A stretch of 64,000 nt of DNA, taken from the NCBI GenBank assembly GCA_002360925.1, contig DERN01000010.1, positions 21,463 to 85,462 of the forward strand, in the 5' to 3' direction. The position numbers and the translations under genes were made by a program. This DNA is from Flavobacteriaceae bacterium UBA3339. GTDB lineage: Bacteria; Bacteroidota; Bacteroidia; Flavobacteriales; Flavobacteriaceae. Shown here piece by piece: positions 16,865 through 25,123 of the stretch. How positions within the stretch are numbered: the stretch's first letter is position 1; each line of letters starts with the position of its first letter. The notes below the pieces were generated by a model. That model was not told the DNA's origin, searched no databases, and was given only the letters and a program-made list of their open reading frames with translations.

Positions 16865-17815
16865 TTAATGTTTGTGATTTTTACGAAATTGCAAAGGAGT
16901 AAAACCAGTTTGTTTTTTAAAAAAGCGATTAAAATACGAATCATCTGTAAAATTTAACTCAAAAGCAATCATAGAAACCGTATCATTTGTTTGTAATAAT
17001 CGCGATTTTGCTTCTTGCAATAATTGTTTTTGAATAAAATGACTTGCAGGCAATCCTGTAACTTCTTTCACCAAATCATTGAGATAATTTGGATGTACAT
17101 GCAATAAATCGGCATAATCGCTCACTTGTCTTTTTTCGATAAAATGCTGATTTACTAATAACTGAAACTGAGAAGTTAGTTGTTCTTTTCGAGATAAAGA
17201 GAAATTTTCGTGCGTTGTTTTTTTATTATAAATTCGTTCGGCTTCCAACAAAATAACATTAAGAAACATTCGAGTAAGCAAATCATCGTTAAAGGTTGTT
17301 TTCTGGCATTTTTCGCTATTTAGTTTCCAAAACAAATGTTCCATCATTCCTGTTTCACGTTCCGAAAGCTGAATAAAAGGCTCCTTATCCAAATCAAAAA
17401 AAGGAAATTGATTCAGTTTTATTTGATGTTTAATGCAAAGTAAAAAATAATCTGCATCGAACATACAATAAATTCCTTTCACATCTTCGCTCCAATATTC
17501 AACAGCATGCAATTGATTTTCACCAACAAAATACATTGTTTGCGGTTTAAATTCATATTTTAGATGACCAATATGTTCTTCAATTCGTCCTTCGGTTAAT
17601 AAAATAATGCTATAAAACTTTCTTCTAGTTTGTTTTCCTTCAATCTGTTTTTGCTGCTTTTTAAGATCTTCTAAACGAGCAATTTCTAAAAAACCATTTC
17701 CATGTTCGTACGAAATTGCATTACATTCTTCACAAAATGTCAAAGAAGCATCTTTCAAATAAAAGTCTTTGAAATCTTGTTCGTTTCGTAATTCTTTAAT
17801 CTCAGATTTTTTCAT
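16865..17815 (-). CDS. AraC-family transcriptional regulator
   Basis: Regulator of 316 aa. The N-terminal cupin-like half (about 60-140) includes YSIILLTEGRIEEHIG and TMYFVGENQLHAVEYW. The C-terminal AraC domain (about 215-316) has VSDYADLLHVHPNYLNDLVK, VSMIAFELNFTDDSYFNRFFKK and the usual end GFTPLQFRKNHKH. It belongs to the common Bacteroidota group of AraC regulators with a cupin sensor. It lies downstream of three acetyltransferase genes on the same strand and could be co-transcribed with the nearest (23 bases). Target unknown. Confidence 0.85.
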   Translation of the reverse strand: MKKSEIKELRNEQDFKDFYLKDASLTFCEECNAISYEHGNGFLEIARLEDLKKQQKQIEGKQTRRKFYSIILLTEGRIEEHIGHLKYEFKPQTMYFVGENQLHAVEYWSEDVKGIYCMFDADYFLLCIKHQIKLNQFPFFDLDKEPFIQLSERETGMMEHLFWKLNSEKCQKTTFNDDLLTRMFLNVILLEAERIYNKKTTHENFSLSRKEQLTSQFQLLVNQHFIEKRQVSDYADLLHVHPNYLNDLVKEVTGLPASHFIQKQLLQEAKSRLLQTNDTVSMIAFELNFTDDSYFNRFFKKQTGFTPLQFRKNHKH

Positions 17816-17838
17816 TAGAAATGGATTATTTTTTTAAA

Positions 17839-18285
17839 CTAAGTAAGATTGATTGTGAATTTATTATGACTTAATTTAAATCCTAATCCTTCGTAAACAG
17901 CAACATTTTCGATTCGTTTTTTATTGGTTGTAACTTCTATACTTTTTAGATTATGTGTTTTCGAAAAATCTATAATCTTATGAATAAGACTTCTTCCAAC
18001 ACCTTTTCCTCTGTAAGATTTAGAAATATAAAACTCTTGAATTTCGCCAACTAAACCGCAATGATGTAACAAATTTTGTACGTGAATGCTAATTAATCCT
18101 ACTTTTTCATCTTCGATTTCAGCAATTAAATACACGTAATTTTGATTTGAAATATTTTCGACAAAAATTTCTTTAAAAAGATTAACATCAAAAGTTTCAT
18201 TTCCAAGATCGCAAATTGAATCGTAGATAAAATCGAAATCGTTAATCGTGATTTTTCTAATTTGAATTTTAAATTCGTTGGGCAT
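17839..18285 (-). CDS. GNAT N-acetyltransferase
   Basis: Acetyltransferase of 148 aa from the ATG at 18285; an in-frame TTG at 18306 would add seven residues and is less likely. Acetyl-CoA motif A is EFYISKSYRGKGVGRSLI, and motif B is SIEVTTNKKRIENVAVYEGLGF. It is compact and single-domain, like aminoglycoside or spermidine type GNATs, but the substrate cannot be named. It is the middle part of a same-strand set of three GNAT genes followed by an AraC regulator. Confidence 0.8.
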   Translation of the reverse strand: MPNEFKIQIRKITINDFDFIYDSICDLGNETFDVNLFKEIFVENISNQNYVYLIAEIEDEKVGLISIHVQNLLHHCGLVGEIQEFYISKSYRGKGVGRSLIHKIIDFSKTHNLKSIEVTTNKKRIENVAVYEGLGFKLSHNKFTINLT

Positions 18286-18345
18286 TTTCTTTATTATTAG
18301 ACCCAACTAATTTACTTATAAATACGATAAATTGTTTTGTTATTT

Positions 18346-18816
18346 CTAAACATTATCGATTTTTAAACGCATTGATTTACTATAGTTTTCAAAACCTTCG
18401 CGTATATATAAAGCTTCTGCTAACTTATTTTTAGCCAAAACATTTAATTCTAAATAATCAACTTTATTTTCTTTTGCAAATATTTTAACTTGATTCAATA
18501 AAGACGTTCCAATTCCCTTTCCGCGAGCATTTTCATCGACCACAATATCCATTAAATACAAACATTTTAGTGTAACAAAACAATTATAAGGCAAACTTTC
18601 TTGTTGATGTGTAATCGCAAAACCTTCGACTTTTTTTGCTGATTCATAAACAAATGCAGTAAAAAAATCTTCTTCTGAAATAACCTTTTTTAAAAATTCT
18701 TCATCTTGATGAGTCTTTTTCATATAAAAAGGTTCATATTTTTCCATTTGATTAAACAACTGAAAATAAAGTTCTTTCATCTTTTGTAAATCGCTCAATT
18801 GTGCTTTTCTAATCAT
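18346..18816 (-). CDS. GNAT N-acetyltransferase
   Basis: Acetyltransferase of 156 aa, single GNAT domain. Motif A is LMDIVVDENARGKGIGTSLL, and motif B is VDYLELNVLAKNKLAEALYIREGF. The ending YSKSMRLKID is the usual last strand. It starts 15 bases after the double-GNAT gene stops, so they are probably one transcript. Substrate unknown. Confidence 0.85.
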   Translation of the reverse strand: MIRKAQLSDLQKMKELYFQLFNQMEKYEPFYMKKTHQDEEFLKKVISEEDFFTAFVYESAKKVEGFAITHQQESLPYNCFVTLKCLYLMDIVVDENARGKGIGTSLLNQVKIFAKENKVDYLELNVLAKNKLAEALYIREGFENYSKSMRLKIDNV

Positions 18817-18831
18817 ACTATTTTGTTTGGA

Positions 18832-19668
18832 TTATAAACTCTTTACCATTTCAAATTGATTGATATCGTTCACTAAACCTTGTTTTTCTAAGAATATTTT
18901 TAGGTTCTCGGCTGCTTCATCAACATTATTTATTTGTATGGTTCCATCAGATAATTGCTTGTTTACTTCTACTAACAATTGTTTTGCGATTCCTTTTCTT
19001 CTTTCTTGAGGTTTTACTGCTATTTGATAAATTCGATTTTTAGCAGAATTAAACAAAACGTAACCTACTAATTCATCTTCTATAAAAGCACCTAATGCAG
19101 TTGGTTTTGCATTATTCATACTCAATTCAGCACTTTGCCAACTCGGAGAAATATCCCAAAACAGCTGAAAATCATTCCATAAAAATTCATTTAAAGGTTG
19201 AATCAAAGCTATATTTGAATGAGATTTCACTTGTAATTTACCACTAAAACACAATAATTTTCGGTTGATATAGAATCCGTTTTTTTCGTAAGCTCTTATG
19301 GCAGATTGATTATTCTCGATAACTTCTAAAACATGCTGATTGACTTTATTTTCTTTAAAAAACGGTTGAATATAATCGTACATTTTACCAACCAAACCTT
19401 TTCCGCGATACTTCGGTAATACACCTGTTCCTGCATTGTACACAATTTTTTTGCCATTTTCTGTTCTGATTCCATGCATGATAAAGGCAACCAATTGATC
19501 GGAATCAAAAACTCCAATAGACCATTCTAATAAAATATTTTCCGACTCAATTTTAAACTGTAACTGCTCATCATTCAGTTGAAAAGGAACAATGTAATCT
19601 GCAAAAGCTCCATTAATGGCTTTTAATAAATCGTTTGTATCTTGTTTTGCTAATTGTCGTATCTGCAT
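18832..19668 (-). CDS. Tandem double-GNAT acetyltransferase
   Basis: Protein of 278 aa with two GNAT folds. Domain 1 (about 1-150) has a complete motif A, GVLPKYRGKGLVGKMYDYI, and motif B ENNQSAIRAYEKNGFYI. Domain 2 (about 165-278) has AVKPQERRKGIAKQLL but a degenerate motif B (VDEAAENLKIFLEKQGL). Both motif A loops keep the pyrophosphate-binding R/Q-x-x-G-x-G/A pattern, so either or both might bind acetyl-CoA. Such double proteins often keep only one active site. First gene of the minus-strand GNAT set. Confidence 0.85.
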   Translation of the reverse strand: MQIRQLAKQDTNDLLKAINGAFADYIVPFQLNDEQLQFKIESENILLEWSIGVFDSDQLVAFIMHGIRTENGKKIVYNAGTGVLPKYRGKGLVGKMYDYIQPFFKENKVNQHVLEVIENNQSAIRAYEKNGFYINRKLLCFSGKLQVKSHSNIALIQPLNEFLWNDFQLFWDISPSWQSAELSMNNAKPTALGAFIEDELVGYVLFNSAKNRIYQIAVKPQERRKGIAKQLLVEVNKQLSDGTIQINNVDEAAENLKIFLEKQGLVNDINQFEMVKSL

Positions 19669-19840
19669 TTTTGAGGTTTTAGATTGTATGAAGGTAAGGG
19701 AAAAAAGTTGATTTTTAATTTAAAATTTATCAAGTTTGTTGTTCAATCTTAGATTTAGAAACATGATACTTAACTCTCAATCTATATATTTCTCAAAATT
19801 GTCCCATAAAGTTTAAGGTTTTTAAAAAGAATGGACGTTC

Positions 19841-19857
19841 TCTAAACGTCGTTTAGA
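19841..19857. repeat. 17-base palindrome upstream of the RidA pseudogene
   Basis: TCTAAACG-T-CGTTTAGA is a perfect inverted repeat with 8-base arms, 31 bases before the RidA-like ATG. It lacks a T run, so it looks more like an operator than a terminator. No regulator can be assigned. The rest of 19669-19840 shows no clear gene. Confidence 0.45.
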
Positions 19858-19887
19858 AACAGATAATCAATTTTTAATCACATAGAA

Positions 19888-20268
19888 ATGAAAAAAATAA
19901 TCAATTCAGCAAAAGCTCCGGCTCCAATCGGACCTTATAATCATTCGGTAATGGTTGGTGATTTACTATTTATTTCCGGACAAATTCCTTTTAATCAAGA
20001 AACCGAAACGTTAATTACAAGCGGAATTCAAGATGAAACTAAACAAGTAATGTAAAACTTAAAATACATTATTGAAGAAGCTGGTTTAACTTTTGAACAT
20101 GTTGTAAAAGCAACAATTTTTATCCGAGATATGGAAAACTTCGGTTTAATCAATGAAATCTACGGAAGCTATTTTAACACCGAAACTGCACCAGCCAGAG
20201 AATGTGTTCAAGTTGAAAAACTACCACGTAACGTTAATATCGAAATCTCAATGATTTTACATAAATAA
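19888..20268 (+). pseudogene. RidA/YjgF-family gene interrupted by an in-frame TAA
   Basis: The frame from ATG 19888 encodes a RidA-family enamine/imine deaminase of 126 codons, but codon 56 is TAA (20053-20055). Upstream are SAKAPAPIGPYNHSV and LFISGQIPFN. Downstream in the same frame are NLKYIIEEAGLTFEHVVKATIF, the end of the fold with the catalytic-type Arg (APARECVQVEKLPRN), and VNIEISMILHK. The interrupted position falls in TKQVM-x-NLK, where the family normally has Glu (GAA), so one G-to-T change would explain it. The protein removes reactive 2-aminoacrylate when intact. A read error is the alternative. Confidence 0.85.
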
Positions 20269-20294
20269 AAAAGAACTTCAATTGAAGTTCTTTT
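20269..20294. terminator. Bidirectional terminator
   Basis: Palindrome AAGAACTTCAA/TTGAAGTTCTT with A and T tracts, between the convergent RidA-like pseudogene and the alpha-oxoamine synthase gene. Confidence 0.85.
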
Positions 20295-20317
20295 TTATTA
20301 TAATCTATTAAAGCTTC

Positions 20318-21580
20318 TTAAGCTTCCATATCAACGTGTTTGCTTTCTGCAATTGTTTTATAAGTTCCGTCTGATAATTTCGTACGGATTGCTTCGAATG
20401 CCGCTAATGTTTGATCGATATCTTCAAAAGTATGCGATGATGTAGGAATAACGCGTAATAAGATGATTCCTTTTGGAATTACCGGATAAACTACAATTGA
20501 TAAGAAGATTCCGTAGTTTTCACGTAAATCATTAACCATTACCATTGCTTCCGGAATAGATCCTTCTAAATAAACAGGTGTAACACAAGTATTGGTATCG
20601 CCAATATTGAATCCTCTGTCTTTTAAACCATTTTGTAAACGATTCACGTTTTCCCATAACTTATCTTTAAGTTCAGGATGGTTACGCAACAATTCTAAAC
20701 GTTTTAACGCTCCTTTTACTAAAATCATCGGTAATGATTTAGCAAACATTTGAGAACGTAAGTTGTATTTTAAATAATCGATAATATCTTGATCAGCCGC
20801 AATAAAAGCTCCGATTGAAGCCATTGATTTTGCAAATGTAGAGAAATAAACATCGATTCCGTCTTGACATTCTTGCTCCTCTCCTGCTCCTGCTCCTGTT
20901 TTTCCTAATGTACCAAAACCATGAGCATCGTCAACTAATAAACGGAAATTATATTTTTCTTTTAAAGCTACAATTTCTTTAAGTTTTCCTTGCTGACCAC
21001 GCATTCCAAAAACACCTTCGGTAATAACTAAAATACCTCCGTTTTGCTCTTCAGCCATTTTAGTAGCACGTTGCAAGTTCTTTTCTAAAGATTCAACATC
21101 GTTATGTTTGTACGTAAAACGTTTTCCCATGTGTAAACGAACTCCGTCGATAATACAAGCGTGAGAATCTACATCATAAACAATAACGTCGTTTTTAGTA
21201 ACCAAAGCATCAATTGTAGAAACCATTCCTTGGTAACCAAAGTTTAACAAGTAAGCAGCTTCTTTGTTAACAAAAGCAGCCAATTCGTCTTGTAATTTTT
21301 CGTGCCAATCTGTGTGTCCAGACATCATACGAGCTCCCATTGGGTAAGCCGCTCCAAATTCAGCAGCAGCATCAGCATCAGCTTTTAATACTTCTGGGTG
21401 TGTTGCTAAACCAAGATAATCGTTAAGAGACCAATTTAAAACTTCTTTTCCTTGGAACGACATTCTTGGTCCTAATTTTCCTTCTAATTTTGGGAAAACA
21501 AAATATCCTTCTGCTTGAGAAGCCCATTTTCCTAATGGACCTTTATTTGCGTGAATTCTTTCGAATAAATCTTTAACCAT
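20318..21580 (-). CDS. Alpha-oxoamine synthase (serine palmitoyltransferase / cysteate acyltransferase candidate)
   Basis: PLP enzyme of 420 aa that condenses an amino acid with an acyl thioester and loses CO2. PLP-site residues are visible: H140 (DVDSHACI), D217 and H220 (VDDAHGFG) and the Schiff-base lysine K251 (FSTFAKSM). The sequence resembles the Bacteroidota Spt/SulA branch more than KBL or BioF because of its N-terminal segment and the GARMMSGHTDWHEKLQ motif. In Flavobacterium johnsoniae an enzyme of this family makes the capnine precursor of sulfonolipids needed for gliding. The choice of serine or cysteate as substrate cannot be decided here. A TAACTTTG-type -7 box lies at 21605-21612 (minus). 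Confidence 0.8.
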   Translation of the reverse strand: MVKDLFERIHANKGPLGKWASQAEGYFVFPKLEGKLGPRMSFQGKEVLNWSLNDYLGLATHPEVLKADADAAAEFGAAYPMGARMMSGHTDWHEKLQDELAAFVNKEAAYLLNFGYQGMVSTIDALVTKNDVIVYDVDSHACIIDGVRLHMGKRFTYKHNDVESLEKNLQRATKMAEEQNGGILVITEGVFGMRGQQGKLKEIVALKEKYNFRLLVDDAHGFGTLGKTGAGAGEEQECQDGIDVYFSTFAKSMASIGAFIAADQDIIDYLKYNLRSQMFAKSLPMILVKGALKRLELLRNHPELKDKLWENVNRLQNGLKDRGFNIGDTNTCVTPVYLEGSIPEAMVMVNDLRENYGIFLSIVVYPVIPKGIILLRVIPTSSHTFEDIDQTLAAFEAIRTKLSDGTYKTIAESKHVDMEA

Positions 21581-21673
21581 TTTATAGATTGTTTAAAAAC
21601 GTTGCAAAGTTAGTGATTTTTTTGATATAGTTTTTATTAATATGTTTGAATACAAAAGTGATACTCAATACGT

Positions 21674-22471
21674 TTAAAAAAACTTAAGGTAATGTACAAT
21701 ACTTGTAATTGTTATAGCGTAAACCAAAAGCATAAGCCCGAAAATAATGATTACAGTTGTACGTTCTTTTTTGTTTGTTGAATTCGCTTTTTTCTTTAAA
21801 GTATTGAAACGAATAAAAGTAAAAATTGTTAATGAGAAAAACAGAATATAAGAAATAACCAAAGCAATTTGAAATCCGATTGAATGTCTTATTGCAAATA
21901 CATCGTTTCCTTTAAATACTTTAAGTTTATCTTTATGTGGATGTTTAAATAAATGAATCGCTTTTTTGTTAATCAACTTGTTTAAACCACGATTATGAAT
22001 ATAATCTAATTCTTTTTCAGATACTTTTTGATCTGCCAAAGGCGGAAGCATAAACATAGCATAATGCTTTAATTCGGCATTCATTTTTTGCGAAACACCT
22101 TCTTTATCAATATATATAATGTTAATCGGACTGTAGATTTTTTCTAAAACTCCTTGTGCTTCAACTTTAAAAGTATCCCTTCTTTCAATCGATTCAATTT
22201 GTAATTGTTCCCAACGTGGATGCGAAATCTCAAATTCTACCGATCTAAAAAAAGGCGAAAACGTATAAAATAAAGCAAAAACGGAAGTTATGTTGAAGAA
22301 TAAATTCAAGAATTGCGTATCGGATCTTTTTCTTGTTCCAAAAAAAGCTCGGTCAATAATCACGACGATGAAACTGATCACAAATCCGTAAATAAACAAT
22401 CTGATGCTGTTTACTAAAACCACCACGATAAATAATATCCAAAGAATGACTTTAAACGGATTGTACTTCAT
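21674..22471 (-). CDS. Hypothetical membrane protein with extracytoplasmic domain
   Basis: Protein of 265 aa that I do not recognise as a named family. There are two hydrophobic helices at the N-terminus (about 6-42), one near 55-75, and two at the C-terminus (about 197-220 and 240-262). Between them is a soluble region of about 120 residues with no known motif, probably on the periplasmic side. A TATCTTTG -7 box (22488-22495, minus) sits just downstream of the E1 terminator, so the gene has its own promoter. No operon partner is evident. Confidence 0.6.
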   Translation of the reverse strand: MKYNPFKVILWILFIVVVLVNSIRLFIYGFVISFIVVIIDRAFFGTRKRSDTQFLNLFFNITSVFALFYTFSPFFRSVEFEISHPRWEQLQIESIERRDTFKVEAQGVLEKIYSPINIIYIDKEGVSQKMNAELKHYAMFMLPPLADQKVSEKELDYIHNRGLNKLINKKAIHLFKHPHKDKLKVFKGNDVFAIRHSIGFQIALVISYILFFSLTIFTFIRFNTLKKKANSTNKKERTTVIIIFGLMLLVYAITITSIVHYLKFF

Positions 22472-22496
22472 TTTTTACAACTTTTTACAAAGATAA

Positions 22497-22525
22497 AAAA
22501 AGCATCCTGAATAAAGATGCTTTTT
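22497..22525 (-). terminator. Terminator of the E1 dehydrogenase gene
   Basis: AAAAAGCATC and GATGCTTTTT arms around a nine-base loop, ending in a T run on the minus strand, 13 bases after the E1 stop. Confidence 0.8.
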
Positions 22526-22537
22526 TATAAATGTGAA

Positions 22538-24943
22538 TTAATATAAACTTGGGTATTTTGTCGGATTTACTTCATTCATCATTTCATAAACCTTTTCAAA
22601 AACATCTTCTGCAGATGGCTTAGAGAAATAATCTCCGTCTGTTCCATAAGCAGGTCTGTGTTCTTTAGAAGCCAATGTTTGTGGTTCGCTGTCTAAATAT
22701 CTGTAACCACCTTGTATTTCTACAACTTGTTGCAACAAATAAGCCGAAGCTCCACCTGGAACATCTTCATCTACAACTAACAAACGATTTGTTTTTTGTA
22801 AAGATTTTACTGTATCATGATTGATATCGAAAGGCAATAAAGATTGCGCATCTACGATTTCAACTTCAATTCCAATTTCAGCTAATTCAGCTGCTGCTTG
22901 TTCTATAATTCTTAATGTAGAACCGTACGAAAGAATCGTTAAATCGCTTCCTTCTCTAATCGTTTCCACTTCACCAATCGGCGTTGTAAACGTTCCTAAA
23001 TTTAAAGGCATTTTTTCTTTTAAACGATATCCGTTCAAACATTCAACCAATAACGCTGGTTCGTCTGTTTGCAATAACGTATTATAGAATCCTGCTGCTT
23101 TTGTCATGTTACGCGGAACCAAAACGTGCATTCCTCTAATTGCGTTAATAATCATTCCCATTGGAGAACCCGAATGCCAAATTCCTTCTAAACGATGTCC
23201 GCGTGTACGAACAATTAAAGGTGCTTTTTGACGTCCGTGCGTACGATATTGAACTGTTGCCAAATCGTCGCTCATGATTTGAATTGCGTATAAAAGATAA
23301 TCTAAATACTGGATTTCGGCAATTGGACGTAAACCGCGCATTGCCATACCAATTCCTTGACCTAAAATAGTTGCTTCGCGAATTCCGGTATCCGAAACTC
23401 TTAACTCGCCAAATTTCTCTTGTAAACCTTCTAAACCTTGATTCACATCGCCAATATGACCTGCATCTTCTCCAAAAATCAATACTTCAGGATGATTTTT
23501 AAAGATCGCATCGAAATTATCACGGATAATCAAACGAGCATCAACTAATTCGCTTTCGTCATTATATTCAGGTTTTACATTCGAAACATTTTTAAATGTT
23601 TGAGCGCTTTCTGAATGAGTAAAAGCTGAATATTTAGGTTGAATTTTATTAAAGTAATTTTCGATAAAAGAAGCTAAAGTTTGCTGTCCTGATTCTCCAA
23701 TTACTTTTCGCAACACTTTACGCGCGCTTGAAATAATATCTTTACGAATAGGTTCTTTTGTAGCGTTTAATTCTGCTATTTGTTGATCGATATACGATTT
23801 GTTTACAGAAGAAGCCGCGATAGAAGTCAACAAAGCTACATATTCGTCTCTTTCTTGTTTAATAGGATTTAAATACGCGCTCCAAGCTGCTTTTTTCCCT
23901 TCTAATACTTCTTTTTTAGCGTCTGAATCTATTTGATCTAAATCTTCGGAAGTTGCAATATTGTTTGCAATCATCCAAGATTTCATTTGCGCAATACAAT
24001 CGAATTCTGTTTCCCATTGTAAACGCTCAGGAGATTTGTAACGCTCATGAGAACCTGAAGTTGAATGTCCTTGTGGTTGTGTTAATTCTTGTACGTGAAT
24101 TAAAACAGGTATATGTTGCTCGCGCGCAATTTTAGATGCTTTTGCATAAATATCAATCAAAGAAGGATAATCCCATCCTTTAACTGTAAACATTTCGTAT
24201 CCGTTGGTTCCATCTTCTTTTTGGAAACCTTTTAAGATTTCAGAAATGCTTTCTTTTGTTGTTTGGTGGCGTGCGTGAACCGAAATTCCGTACATATCGT
24301 CCCAAACATTCATAATCATCGGAACTTGTAAAACTCCGGCTGCGTTGATTGTTTCAAAGAACAATCCTTCAGAAGTTGAAGCATTTCCGATGGTTCCCCA
24401 AGCCACTTCGTTTCCACTAACCGAAAACTTTTGTTCTGCATCTAAACCAGCTACATTTCTGTAGATTTTAGAAGCTTGCGCCAATCCTAACAAACGAGGC
24501 ATTTGACCTGCAGTTGGAGAAATATCTGAACTTGAATTTTTTTGTTGTGTTAAGTTTTTCCAGTTTCCGTTTTCGTCTAAACTGTGTGTTGCAAAGTGCC
24601 CACCCATTTGACGACCTCCAGACATAGGATCAGCATCGATATCAGCATGACCGTAAAGTCCTGCAAAAAATTGCTGAACATTTAACGCACCAATTGTCAT
24701 CATAAAGGTTTGATCGCGGTAATATCCCGAACGGAAATCTCCGTTTTGGAAAGCTTTTGCCATTGCTAATTGCGGCACTTCTTTTCCATCACCAAAAATT
24801 CCGAATTTTGCTTTTCCAGTTAAAACTTCACGTCTTCCTAAAAGACTACATTCGCGCGATATACGTGCTATTTTATAATCGTTTAATACTTCTTTTTTAA
24901 AATCTTCAAAGGTTAAAGCTTCTTTTGTAGCTGCTTGACTCAT
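22538..24943 (-). CDS. Fused E1 alpha-beta 2-oxoacid dehydrogenase (branched-chain type)
   Basis: Thiamine-diphosphate enzyme of 801 aa that decarboxylates 2-oxoacids and passes the acyl group to the E2 lipoyl subunit. The E1-alpha half (about 1-440) has the family TPP region GTIGNASTSEGLFFE and VWDDMYGISVHARHQ. The E1-beta half (about 455-801) has ALFGEDAGHIGD-like IFGEDAGHIGD, FGELRVSDTGIREATILG, and the transketolase C-terminal part starting LTILSYGST. The alpha/beta fusion is usual in Flavobacteriia, where it is annotated as a branched-chain or 2-oxoisovalerate dehydrogenase E1. E2 and E3 genes are not in the window. A TAAATTTG box (24966-24973, minus) may be the promoter. Confidence 0.85.
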   Translation of the reverse strand: MSQAATKEALTFEDFKKEVLNDYKIARISRECSLLGRREVLTGKAKFGIFGDGKEVPQLAMAKAFQNGDFRSGYYRDQTFMMTIGALNVQQFFAGLYGHADIDADPMSGGRQMGGHFATHSLDENGNWKNLTQQKNSSSDISPTAGQMPRLLGLAQASKIYRNVAGLDAEQKFSVSGNEVAWGTIGNASTSEGLFFETINAAGVLQVPMIMNVWDDMYGISVHARHQTTKESISEILKGFQKEDGTNGYEMFTVKGWDYPSLIDIYAKASKIAREQHIPVLIHVQELTQPQGHSTSGSHERYKSPERLQWETEFDCIAQMKSWMIANNIATSEDLDQIDSDAKKEVLEGKKAAWSAYLNPIKQERDEYVALLTSIAASSVNKSYIDQQIAELNATKEPIRKDIISSARKVLRKVIGESGQQTLASFIENYFNKIQPKYSAFTHSESAQTFKNVSNVKPEYNDESELVDARLIIRDNFDAIFKNHPEVLIFGEDAGHIGDVNQGLEGLQEKFGELRVSDTGIREATILGQGIGMAMRGLRPIAEIQYLDYLLYAIQIMSDDLATVQYRTHGRQKAPLIVRTRGHRLEGIWHSGSPMGMIINAIRGMHVLVPRNMTKAAGFYNTLLQTDEPALLVECLNGYRLKEKMPLNLGTFTTPIGEVETIREGSDLTILSYGSTLRIIEQAAAELAEIGIEVEIVDAQSLLPFDINHDTVKSLQKTNRLLVVDEDVPGGASAYLLQQVVEIQGGYRYLDSEPQTLASKEHRPAYGTDGDYFSKPSAEDVFEKVYEMMNEVNPTKYPSLY

Positions 24944-25069
24944 AATATAACAGAAACTATTTTAACAAATTTAATAAGTTACGAATTTAAACATTTGAAT
25001 GCTAAAAAACTAATTTTTTTTAAAAATATAACAAGCATAAACCCGATTTACTAGTATTTCTACAAAAGA

Positions 25070-25097
25070 AAAGCCATCCCAAATTTGGGATGGCTTT
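25070..25097 (-). terminator. Terminator of secDF
   Basis: Perfect 28-base palindrome built on AAAGCCATCCCAAA and its complement, 27 bases beyond the secDF stop on the minus strand. Confidence 0.9.
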
Positions 25098-25123
25098 CAT
25101 TTATTTAACATTCGAAAAACGAA

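Noticed and set aside
15028..20055. Stop-codon recoding or an ochre suppressor as an explanation for the in-frame TAA codons
   Set aside because: Most genes in the window end in TAA, and readthrough would extend them. The two tRNAs here have normal anticodons (UGA for Ser, GUA for Tyr).
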